DNA from: Gammaproteobacteria bacterium
Lineage (GTDB): Bacteria; Pseudomonadota; Gammaproteobacteria; J044
Assembly (NCBI GenBank): GCA_026995955.1
Contig: JALWNJ010000310.1
Coordinates: forward strand, 1-12,395
Direction of reading: 5' to 3'
Length of the DNA stretch: 12,395 nt
Position numbers and translations under genes: made by a program. Positions 6,134 to 12,395 of this stretch are shown here, one piece after another (position 1 is the stretch's first letter; each line of letters starts with the position of its first letter). Below the pieces are notes generated by a model. That model was not told the origin of the DNA, made no database searches, and saw nothing but the letters and a program-made list of their open reading frames with translations.

Positions 6134-7197
6134 GCGCCGATCAGTTCCTCGACCGCGGCCAGGGCGGCCTCGGGCGGGATGCGTTCGAGGCAGTCGCTGA
6201 CCTTGCTGCCGGCACAGCCGTCCATGCCGCAGGGGCGGCACGGTACCGGGGTTGTCAGGACGCGCTGGGGCACCATCCAGGGCCCCCATTCGTCGTCGCC
6301 GCTGGGGCCGAACAGGGCGACCACCGGGGTGTCCATGGCCGCGGCGATGTGCATGGGGACCGAGTCCATGCCGACGAAGCAGCGGGCGTGGGCGGTGAGC
6401 GCCGCCAGTTCGCGCAGGTTCAGCTCGCCCGAAAGATCCACGACCGGCTGTTCCAGCGGTTCGAGGATGGCCTTGATACGCTTGAGTTCCGCAGGCGTCG
6501 GGGCTGCTGTTACGACCACGGGATGGCCGCGTTGCTGGAGCAGGGCGATGAAGCGGCTGCATTGGCCGATGCCCCAGCACTTGAACAGCCAGCGCGAGGT
6601 GGGGTGGAAGTGGATGAAGGGCCGCCCGCGCAGTCCGTTCCGGTCCAGGATGCGATTGACGGAGGCTTCTGCCTCGCTGCCCGGAACCATCAGCAGGGCA
6701 CGCTCTTCCGGAGCCGGGTGAATGCCCAGGCAGCGCAGGGCGTCCAGATGCTTCTCCACCGTGTGCCGCAGCCGTTGCGGCAGCGGGTAGTGGTGGGTGA
6801 AGCTGCGCTGCCAGAAGCCCGAGCCTGCCCGGCGCGGCCAGCGCGCGGTGACCGAGATTCGGGGCCTGAGATAACGGCACAGCAGCGCGCCGCGCCAGCT
6901 CTCCGTGAGATGGATGACGAGATCGTATCGCTGGCGGCGCAGGGTCTTTGCCAGATGCCAGTCGGCAGCGGCGCCGCCCCCTTTCCGGACGGCATGAATG
7001 TGGCGGATGGCCGGGTGATCCTGAAGCAGCGGGGCCGTCTCCTCGTAGACCAGGGCATCGATCTCGATGCCGGGGCGGTGATGCCGCAGAACGCTGAACA
7101 CCGGGCTGGTGAGCAGCACATCGCCATGATGGCGCAGTTTGATGACCAGCGCCCTTTCGACATCCCGCAACGGGTCGGTCCGATGGCCGTCAGACAT
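6130..7197 (-). CDS. waaQ: LPS core heptosyltransferase III
   Basis: A 355-residue GT9 enzyme that adds the branching third heptose to heptose II of the LPS inner core, using ADP-heptose. The N-terminus ALVIKLRHHGDVLLTSPV (16-33) matches WaaQ, with the catalytic-site Asp26 in the GD turn. FWQRSFTH (128-135) and HPTSRWLFKCW (198-208) are close to the E. coli WaaQ segments FWRKSFTH and PTARQIFKCW. The donor domain carries GMDSVPMHIAAAM (276-288, Asp278 and His283). A cysteine cluster near the C-terminus (Cys320, 323, 328, 336) recurs in WaaQ proteins of GC-rich proteobacteria. The ATG overlaps the end of lpxL by 8 bases, and the TGA overlaps the GT4 start as ATGA. The three genes therefore form one translationally coupled unit. 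Heptose supply would come from the divergent hldE-hldD genes. Confidence 0.88.
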   Translation of the reverse strand: MSDGHRTDPLRDVERALVIKLRHHGDVLLTSPVFSVLRHHRPGIEIDALVYEETAPLLQDHPAIRHIHAVRKGGGAAADWHLAKTLRRQRYDLVIHLTESWRGALLCRYLRPRISVTARWPRRAGSGFWQRSFTHHYPLPQRLRHTVEKHLDALRCLGIHPAPEERALLMVPGSEAEASVNRILDRNGLRGRPFIHFHPTSRWLFKCWGIGQCSRFIALLQQRGHPVVVTAAPTPAELKRIKAILEPLEQPVVDLSGELNLRELAALTAHARCFVGMDSVPMHIAAAMDTPVVALFGPSGDDEWGPWMVPQRVLTTPVPCRPCGMDGCAGSKVSDCLERIPPEAALAAVEELIGA

Positions 7198-8134
7198 GCG
7201 GCAGGCCCTCGCGGTAGCGTTCGTAACGGTTCAGCCCGCCCTCGGGGTGGTCCTTGTAGCGGGAGTGCATCCACAGGTACTGATCGGGGTAACGGCGCAT
7301 GTAGTCCTCGATGATGCGGATGATTCGGGCCGTATCCGCCTCGGGGTCGTCGCTCGGAAAGCCTTCCAGCATGGGCAGGAACTCCAGCAGGTTGCGGCCA
7401 TCGGGCTGGCGCACCGAGAAACAGGGCAGCACCACGGCATTCCCCATGCGGGCAAGACGGGCGCCGCCGGTGGTCGTGGCCGTGGCCACGCCGAAGAAGG
7501 GCACGAAGACGCTGTTCCTGCGACCGTAGTTCTGATCCGGTGCATACCAGATGATGCCACCCTGCTTCAGGGTACGCACGATGCGGCGCATGTCGGTGAT
7601 GGGAATGGCGTCGCCATAGATGGCGACGCGGCGCTGGCGCATGATCTGTTCGAAACAGGGGTTGCGGTCCGGCTTGTAGGTGGTGTGGAAAGGCCGGATT
7701 CGCCCCAGGGCGCGGCCGCAGATCTCGATGCTGGTGGTGTGCGAACCGAGCATGATGACGCCCTTGCCGGTGGCGATGGCGGCGTCCAGGTGTTCCAGTC
7801 CGCGGATCTCCACCTGACCGTCGATCTGCCGTTGCGGGCCGAACCAGGCTGTGGCCGTCTCCAGCATGCCACGCGCGGCGGAGACGAAGCTGTTGCGTAC
7901 CAGCCGTTTGCGTTCGCCCTCGGAAAGTTCGGGGAAGGCGAGTCCGATGTTGACGCGGGCGATGAAGCGGCGCCGTGCGGCCACGGCATGAATGGCCTGG
8001 CCCAGTATCCAGCCCAGTCCCATGCGCGCGGGACGCGGCATGCGCGCCACCAGCCACATGCCGCCGACCACGAGCGCGGTGCGCCAGCAGCGGGGCTGGA
8101 CCAGCCGGGTCTGTTGGGGGGCAGGCCGTGACAT
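7190..8134 (-). CDS. lpxL: Lipid A biosynthesis lauroyl acyltransferase
   Basis: A 314-residue LpxL/HtrB-family late acyltransferase. These inner-membrane enzymes move an acyl chain, usually laurate, from acyl-ACP to Kdo2-lipid IVA. A hydrophobic N-terminal anchor lies at about 18-32 (WRTALVVGGMWLVAR). The catalytic HX4E is GSHTTSIE, His132 and Glu137, at the same positions as in E. coli LpxL. HTTYKPDRNP (150-159) and YAPDQNYGRRNSVFVPFFG (197-215) are characteristic of LpxL rather than LpxM. The ATG has an AAGAG box 8 bases upstream. It is first of the lpxL-waaQ-GT4 set and is transcribed away from hldE. Placement here couples lipid A acylation to core building. The exact acyl chain cannot be told from sequence; LpxP or LpxM homologues are less likely alternatives. 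Confidence 0.92.
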   Translation of the reverse strand: MSRPAPQQTRLVQPRCWRTALVVGGMWLVARMPRPARMGLGWILGQAIHAVAARRRFIARVNIGLAFPELSEGERKRLVRNSFVSAARGMLETATAWFGPQRQIDGQVEIRGLEHLDAAIATGKGVIMLGSHTTSIEICGRALGRIRPFHTTYKPDRNPCFEQIMRQRRVAIYGDAIPITDMRRIVRTLKQGGIIWYAPDQNYGRRNSVFVPFFGVATATTTGGARLARMGNAVVLPCFSVRQPDGRNLLEFLPMLEGFPSDDPEADTARIIRIIEDYMRRYPDQYLWMHSRYKDHPEGGLNRYERYREGLPHV

Positions 8135-8161
8135 GCGTCATCTCTTGAGCAAGGCCCGTCC

Positions 8162-8167
8162 ATTCTA
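8162..8167 (-). promoter_or_regulatory. Possible -10 box of the lpxL operon
   Basis: TAGAAT on the minus strand (5 of 6 consensus matches), 28 bases before the lpxL ATG. No convincing -35 or TGn extension is seen. It is proposed mainly because the divergent gap must carry a promoter for this operon. Confidence 0.3.
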
Positions 8168-8201
8168 GCCGAGTCGGCAGGGGGAGGGCGAGCGGCCGGC
8201 G

Positions 8202-8210
8202 TGGTATCAT
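8202..8210 (+). promoter_or_regulatory. Possible extended -10 promoter of hldE-hldD-waaA
   Basis: TGGTATCAT is a TGn-extended -10 with hexamer TATCAT (8205-8210). No -35 match is visible at 17 bases. Transcription would begin near 8217, about 34 bases before the chosen hldE ATG at 8251. That would exclude the in-frame ATG at 8209, which lies within the hexamer. Confidence 0.4.
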
Positions 8211-8250
8211 GGCGCCTCGCAACGAACCGCCCCTTGCGCATTCATTCGGC

Positions 8251-9684
8251 ATGAAGCTGCAGATACCCGCCTTCGACAATGCCCGCGTCCTGATCGCCGG
8301 CGATGTGATGCTCGACCGCTACTGGCACGGCGACACCTCGCGCATCTCGCCCGAGGCGCCGGTGCCCGTAGTGCGCGTGGACGCGATCGAGGAGCGCCCG
8401 GGCGGTGCCGGCAATGTCGCGCTGAACATTGCCGCGCTGGGCGGACAGGCGCGTCTGATGGGGCTCACCGGCGACGACGAGGCTGCCGACAGCCTGCAGC
8501 GGCTGCTGGAGGCCGCCGGGGTGGACTGTGCCTTCGAGCGCATGAGCGGGCACCCCACGGTGACCAAGCTGCGCGTACTGAGCCGGCACCAGCAGCTCAT
8601 CCGGCTGGATTTCGAGGAGGGCTTCTCCGGCGTCGATCACGCCGCGCTCACCGATCGCTTCGAGGCCCTGCTGGCCGACACCGATGTAGTGATCCTCTCG
8701 GATTACGGCAAGGGGGCACTGCGCCATGCGCGAGAGTTCATCGAGGCGGCCCGCGCGGCCGGCAAGCCGGTGCTGGTCGATCCCAAGAGCAGCGACTTTT
8801 CGCACTACCGCGGCGCCACCCTGATCACGCCCAACCTGAAGGAGTTCGAGGCGGTGGTGGGCCCCTGTGCCGACGAGGACGAGATCGTGGAGAAGGGCAT
8901 GGCCCTGATCGAGCGCGAGCGACTCGGCGGCCTGCTGGTGACCCGCAGCGAGCAGGGCATGACCCTGCTGATGGCGGGCAAGCCGCCCTTCCACCAGCCC
9001 ACGCGGGCGCGCGAGGTGTTCGATGTCACCGGCGCCGGCGACACCGTGATCTCCACCCTGGCGGCGGGGCTGGCGGCCGGGCTGGAGATGCGCCAGGCGG
9101 TGCTGCTGGCCAACATGGCGGCGGGCATCGTGGTGGGCAAGTTGGGTACCGCCACGGTCACGGTGCCGGAGATCCGCCGCGCCCTGCACGAGCACGACGA
9201 TTCGCTGCAGGGGGTGTTGAGCGAGGAGCAGCTGATGCTGGCGGTGGAGGACGCGCGCGCGCATGGCGAGCGCATCGTGTTCACCAACGGCTGCTTCGAC
9301 ATCCTGCACGAGGGCCATGTGGCCTATCTGGAGCAGGCCAGGCGGCTGGGCGACCGGCTCATCGTGGCGGTCAACGACGACGATTCGGTGCGCCGGCTCA
9401 AGGGCGAGACGCGGCCCATCAATCCGCTCGACCGGCGCATGGCGGTACTGGCCGGGCTGGCGGCGGTGGACTGGGTGGTACCGTTCTCCGAGGACACGCC
9501 GGAGCGGCTCATCTGCCGCGTGCGCCCGGATCTGCTGGTCAAGGGCGGTGACTACCGGCCCGAGGACATCGCCGGCCACGACTGCGTGGTCGGGGCCGGC
9601 GGCGAGGTACGCATTCTGGACTTTCTGGACGGCTGCTCGACCACCGACATCGTCGAGCGCATCCGCAACAGCGAACGGGGATAG
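8251..9684 (+). CDS. hldE: Bifunctional heptose 7-phosphate kinase / heptose 1-phosphate adenylyltransferase
   Basis: A 477-residue fused enzyme of ADP-heptose synthesis, the same length as E. coli HldE. The N-terminal ribokinase-type domain (about 1-320) phosphorylates heptose 7-phosphate. It shows [12 protein letters not shown] (16-27), SPEAPVPVV (33-41), [11 protein letters not shown] (49-59) and DVTGAGD (258-264), with Asp264 as the expected catalytic base. The C-terminal nucleotidyltransferase domain (about 343-477) adds AMP. It shows [18 protein letters not shown] with the HEGH motif at 353-356, and KGGDY and [10 protein letters not shown] near the end. The ATG at 8251 aligns with the E. 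coli start. An in-frame ATG at 8209 would add 14 residues that do not look like the family and sits inside a likely -10 box. No clear Shine-Dalgarno is seen before 8251. First gene of the hldE-hldD-waaA operon. Confidence 0.97.
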   Translation: MKLQIPAFDNARVLIAGDVMLDRYWHGDTSRISPEAPVPVVRVDAIEERPGGAGNVALNIAALGGQARLMGLTGDDEAADSLQRLLEAAGVDCAFERMSGHPTVTKLRVLSRHQQLIRLDFEEGFSGVDHAALTDRFEALLADTDVVILSDYGKGALRHAREFIEAARAAGKPVLVDPKSSDFSHYRGATLITPNLKEFEAVVGPCADEDEIVEKGMALIERERLGGLLVTRSEQGMTLLMAGKPPFHQPTRAREVFDVTGAGDTVISTLAAGLAAGLEMRQAVLLANMAAGIVVGKLGTATVTVPEIRRALHEHDDSLQGVLSEEQLMLAVEDARAHGERIVFTNGCFDILHEGHVAYLEQARRLGDRLIVAVNDDDSVRRLKGETRPINPLDRRMAVLAGLAAVDWVVPFSEDTPERLICRVRPDLLVKGGDYRPEDIAGHDCVVGAGGEVRILDFLDGCSTTDIVERIRNSERG

Positions 9685-9690
9685 AACGAC

Positions 9691-10644
9691 ATGATCATCG
9701 TAACCGGCGGTGCCGGCTTCATCGGCAGCAACCTCGTCAAGGCGCTCAACGAGCGTGGCGAGCGCGACATCCTGGTGGTGGACGATCTGGAGGATGGCAC
9801 CAAGTTCCGCAACATCGCCGATCTCGACATTGCCGACTATCTGGACAAGGACGCCTTCCGCGAGATCGTCCGTTCCGGGCTCGACACCGGCTGGGGCGAG
9901 GTGCGCGCCGTGTTCCACGAGGGGGCGTGTTCGGCCACCACCGAGTGGAACGGCAGGTTCATGATGGACAACAACTACGAATACTCCAAGGAGCTGCTGC
10001 ACTGGTGCCTGGACCGGCGGGTGCCCTTCCTCTATGCCTCATCCGCCTCGGTGTACGGCATGGGGCCGAAGTTCGTCGAGGACCGGCAGTACGAGCGGCC
10101 GCTCAATGTCTATGGCTATTCCAAGTTCCAGTTCGACCAGTACGTGCGCCGCCTGTTGCCCGCTGCTGGCAGTCAGGTGGTGGGGTTCCGCTACTTCAAT
10201 GTGTATGGCCCGCGCGAGCAACACAAGGGCAGCATGGCGAGCGTGGCCTTCCACTTCAACAACCAGATCGTCGAGAACGGTCGCTGCCGCCTCTTCGAGG
10301 GCTCCGACGGCTATGCCGATGGCGAGCAGCGCCGCGACTTCGTGTATGTCGGCGACTGTGTGGCAGTGAACCTCTGGTTCATGGACCATCCCGAGAAGTC
10401 CGGCATCTTCAACCTCGGAACCGGCCGCGCGCAGAGCTTCAACGACGTGGCCGATGCGGTCATCGCCTGGCACGGGCGGGGCGAGAAGGAGTACATTCCC
10501 TTCCCGGATCACCTCAAGGGGCGCTACCAGAGCTTTACCGAGGCCGATCTCGGGCAGCTGCGTGCCGCCGGCTACGACGCCCCTTTCCTCACGGTGGAGG
10601 AAGGCGTGAAGCGCTACCTCGACTGGCTCAACGCGGAAGCCTGA
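9691..10644 (+). CDS. hldD: ADP-L-glycero-D-manno-heptose 6-epimerase
   Basis: A 317-residue extended short-chain dehydrogenase that converts ADP-D-glycero-D-manno-heptose to the L-glycero form used by heptosyltransferases; it keeps bound [14 protein letters not shown] (5-14) is the Rossmann nucleotide loop. ASSASVYG (116-123) supplies the catalytic Ser/Thr region. YGYSK (141-145) holds the catalytic Tyr141 and Lys145. [15 protein letters not shown] and the RRDFVYVGD segment are typical of HldD. The start lies 6 bases after the hldE stop, with a GGGGA box about 9 bases before the ATG, so the two genes are cotranscribed. Together HldE and HldD complete the last steps of heptose donor synthesis. 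Confidence 0.97.
   Translation: MIIVTGGAGFIGSNLVKALNERGERDILVVDDLEDGTKFRNIADLDIADYLDKDAFREIVRSGLDTGWGEVRAVFHEGACSATTEWNGRFMMDNNYEYSKELLHWCLDRRVPFLYASSASVYGMGPKFVEDRQYERPLNVYGYSKFQFDQYVRRLLPAAGSQVVGFRYFNVYGPREQHKGSMASVAFHFNNQIVENGRCRLFEGSDGYADGEQRRDFVYVGDCVAVNLWFMDHPEKSGIFNLGTGRAQSFNDVADAVIAWHGRGEKEYIPFPDHLKGRYQSFTEADLGQLRAAGYDAPFLTVEEGVKRYLDWLNAEA
10635..10639 (+). promoter_or_regulatory. Ribosome binding site of waaA (TTG start)
   Basis: GGAAG inside the end of hldD, 9 bases before the TTG at 10649. It supports TTG as the start codon and coupling of waaA to hldD translation. Confidence 0.55.
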
Positions 10645-10648
10645 GCGC

Positions 10649-11920
10649 TTGGCGCGCTGGCTCTACAGCGCCCTGCTGTACCTGCTGCTGCCTCCGGCCT
10701 TCGTGCGGCTGTGGCTGCGGGGGCGGCGCAATCCCGCCTACCGCGCCCGCTGGGGCGAGCGTCTGGGGCTGGTGCCCCCGTTGCCACAGGCCCCGCGCAT
10801 CTGGCTGCACGCCGTCTCGGTGGGCGAGACCATCGCCGCCGCGCCCCTGCTGCGCGCCCTGCAGGCGCGGCTGCCGGCACACGACTGGCTGGTGACCACC
10901 ACCACCCCCACCGGCTCGGCGCAGGTACGACGCCTGTTCGGTGACGAGGTGGCGCATCACTATCTGCCCTGGGACCTGCCACAGGCGGTGGCCCATTTCC
11001 TCGACCGCACCCGCCCCGATCTGCTGCTGGTGATGGAGACCGAGATCTGGCCCAACCTGTTCGCCGCCTGTCGCAAGCGCGGGATCCCGGTGTGCATCGT
11101 CAATGCGCGGCTCTCGGAGCGCAGCCTGCGCGGCTATCGGCGTATCCGGCCATTACTGGCCGGGGCCCTGTCCGGGGTTCGCGTGCTGGCGCAGGCCGAG
11201 GCCGATGCCGAACGCTTCCGCGAACTGGGCGCGCGCGAGGTGCGCGTGACCGGCAACCTCAAGTTCGATCTCGAGATCCCGGCCAGCGCCACGGCCACCG
11301 GCGAGGCCCTGCGCCTGGCGCTGGGCCATCGGCCGGTATGGGTCGCCGGCAGCACCCACGAGGGCGAGGACGCCCTGGTGCTGGCGGCCCACCGTCGGCT
11401 GCTGAAGCAGGCCCCGGATGCGCTGCTGATCCTGGTGCCACGCCACCCCGAGCGCTTCGACGCGGTGGCCGAACTGATCGGGCAGGACGGCTTCTCCTTC
11501 CGCCGCCGCAGCAGCGGGGCGCTGCCGGGGGCCGCTGACAGCGTCTACCTGGGCGATACGCTGGGCGAACTGCTGGCCTTCTATGCGGCGGCCGACATCG
11601 CCTTCGTCGGCGGCAGCCTGGTACCGCACGGCGGCCACAATCCGCTGGAGCCGGCGGCGCTGGGCGTGCCGGTAATCACCGGGCCGCACTGGCACAACTT
11701 TGCCGCCATCTATCCCGAGCTGATCGCGGCCGGGGCCGCGCGCGAGGTACCGGACGCGGCGCGGCTGGCCGAGGTGCTGACGGGCTGGCTGGCCGATCCG
11801 CTGTCGCGCGATGCGGCCGGGGAGGCGGGGCGCCGGGTGGTGGCGGACAATCGCGGCGCGCTGCAGCGCACGCTGGAGGCGCTGCCGCTGCCCACGGTCG
11901 GCGATACGGCGTCACAATAG
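10649..11920 (+). CDS. waaA: 3-deoxy-D-manno-octulosonic acid (Kdo) transferase
   Basis: A 423-residue GT30 enzyme that transfers Kdo from CMP-Kdo to lipid IVA at the inner membrane, a step required before LpxL and the heptosyltransferases act. The N-terminus has a hydrophobic anchor (LYSALLYLLLPPAFVRLWLRG) followed by RARWGERLG. HAVSVGE (54-60) places the catalytic Glu at position 60, as in E. coli WaaA. METEIWPN, NARLSERS, STHEGE, LVPRHPERF and VGGSLVPHGGHNPLEPAA are all conserved family blocks. The start is a TTG 4 bases after the hldD stop. It has GGAAG 9 bases upstream and gives an N-terminus matching the family; no ATG is available there. It is third in the operon, and its end overlaps the convergent moeA by 9 bases. 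Whether it adds one or two Kdo units is not evident. Confidence 0.96.
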   Translation: MARWLYSALLYLLLPPAFVRLWLRGRRNPAYRARWGERLGLVPPLPQAPRIWLHAVSVGETIAAAPLLRALQARLPAHDWLVTTTTPTGSAQVRRLFGDEVAHHYLPWDLPQAVAHFLDRTRPDLLLVMETEIWPNLFAACRKRGIPVCIVNARLSERSLRGYRRIRPLLAGALSGVRVLAQAEADAERFRELGAREVRVTGNLKFDLEIPASATATGEALRLALGHRPVWVAGSTHEGEDALVLAAHRRLLKQAPDALLILVPRHPERFDAVAELIGQDGFSFRRRSSGALPGAADSVYLGDTLGELLAFYAAADIAFVGGSLVPHGGHNPLEPAALGVPVITGPHWHNFAAIYPELIAAGAAREVPDAARLAEVLTGWLADPLSRDAAGEAGRRVVADNRGALQRTLEALPLPTVGDTASQ

Positions 11921-12395
11921 CCCGGTAAAGGGCAGCACCTCGACCATCTCGCCGGCCGATACCGGGCCGGATTCGCGCGGCAGCACGATGAAGCAGTTGG
12001 CGCGGCTCATCGACGAGAGCACATGCGAGCCCTGCAGGCCGGTGGTCTCCACCACCAGTTCGTCTCCCTCCTGACGCAGGATGCCGCGCTGGTGATCCTT
12101 GCGCCCCGGCGACTTGCGCAGGTCGTTGAGCACCCGCGCGCGCAGCCGCAGCGGGGCCTGGGGCTCGCGCCCCATCATGCGCTGCAGGGCCGGGCGCACG
12201 AACAGCACGAAGGTGGCCATGGTGGACACCGGATTGCCCGGCAGGCCGAAGAAGCGCGCCGCGCCGATGCGCCCGAAGGCCAGGGGCTTGCCCGGCTTCA
12301 TGGCGATGCGCCAGAAGCCGATTTCGCCCAGTTCTTCCAGCACGGTCTTGTTGTAGGCTGCCTCGCCCACCGAGACGCCGCCGGTGGTGAGGACC
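11912..12395 (-). CDS. moeA: Molybdopterin molybdotransferase, C-terminal part
   Basis: The gene is cut by the right edge; 160 C-terminal residues are present. MoeA inserts molybdate into adenylylated molybdopterin in the cytoplasm, the last general step of molybdenum cofactor synthesis. The first visible residues VLTTGGVSVGEAAYNK are the end of the MPT-binding domain (the TGGVSVG loop). They are followed by FWRIAMKPGKPLAFG and FFGLPGNPVS, both hallmark MoeA segments, and then the small C-terminal beta-barrel domain ending VEVLPFTGLL. It has no link to LPS and marks the edge of the cluster. Its stop lies 9 bases inside the convergent waaA gene, with no room for a separate terminator. The GTG at 12370 is an internal Val codon, not a start. 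Confidence 0.95.
   Translation of the reverse strand, partial: VLTTGGVSVGEAAYNKTVLEELGEIGFWRIAMKPGKPLAFGRIGAARFFGLPGNPVSTMATFVLFVRPALQRMMGREPQAPLRLRARVLNDLRKSPGRKDHQRGILRQEGDELVVETTGLQGSHVLSSMSRANCFIVLPRESGPVSAGEMVEVLPFTGLL

Noticed and set aside
5138..6721. A 527-codon open frame on the plus strand
   Set aside because: It lies opposite the WaaG-like gene and waaQ, both with clear motifs; no domain is recognisable in it.
8209..8250. Upstream in-frame ATG of hldE
   Set aside because: The 14 added residues do not match the family, and the codon overlaps a likely -10 box. Starting at 8251 gives the E. coli length.
6690..8279. A 529-codon open frame on the minus strand in another frame
   Set aside because: It is an out-of-frame shadow of lpxL and waaQ, with low-complexity Arg/Pro/His sequence.
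8242..10002. A 586-codon open frame on the minus strand opposite hldE and hldD
   Set aside because: It is antisense to two certain genes, has a His/Gln/Val-rich composition without family motifs, and such frames are expected in very GC-rich coding DNA.
11887..11936. GCTGCCC/GGGCAGC inverted repeat at the waaA/moeA junction, considered as a terminator
   Set aside because: Seven-base arms are separated by 36 bases, with no T run on either side; chance is likely in GC-rich DNA.

Overview
The window is a lipopolysaccharide (LPS) core / lipid A assembly locus of a GC-rich Gram-negative bacterium. The gene families, the ~68-75% GC of the conserved genes, and an HldE whose length and domain order match the fused enterobacterial type suggest a gammaproteobacterium. 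A Chromatiales/Ectothiorhodospiraceae-like sulfur bacterium is only a guess. No mobile element, RNA gene or CRISPR array was seen, and there is no gene-free stretch over 300 bp. The longest intergenic gap is 116 bp.

Left part (1-3836, lower GC): the C-terminal end of an O-antigen ligase-like membrane protein (+), then a tightly packed minus-strand operon transcribed right to left. It reads GT9 glycosyltransferase, SAM methyltransferase (carrying two apparent frameshifts), a second SAM methyltransferase, and a second GT9 glycosyltransferase. The last three are linked by 4-base ATGA stop/start overlaps. This looks like an outer-core or O-chain decoration module.

Middle (3888-8134): a plus-strand GT4 glycosyltransferase converges on a minus-strand set lpxL-waaQ-GT4 (late lipid A acyltransferase, heptosyltransferase III, WaaG-like glycosyltransferase). 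Adjacent genes in that set overlap by 8 and 4 bases.

Right (8251-12395, highest GC): the divergent operon hldE-hldD-waaA makes ADP-L-glycero-D-manno-heptose and adds Kdo to lipid A. It converges on a truncated moeA (molybdopterin molybdotransferase), which is unrelated to LPS and marks the cluster edge.

How the genes fit together: HldE and HldD make the heptose donor. WaaA adds Kdo to lipid IVA, LpxL acylates the Kdo-bearing lipid A, and WaaQ with the GT9/GT4 enzymes extends the core. The ligase attaches O-chain. WaaC and WaaF are not in the window.

No wholly new system was found. The most unusual signals are: (i) an abrupt GC drop to ~48% covering just the C-terminal domain of one GT9 gene, which suggests a domain-level recombinant; (ii) a methyltransferase gene with a compensating +1/-1 frameshift pair and a C8 tract; (iii) overlapping 3' ends at all three convergent gene pairs (83, 58 and 9 bp).
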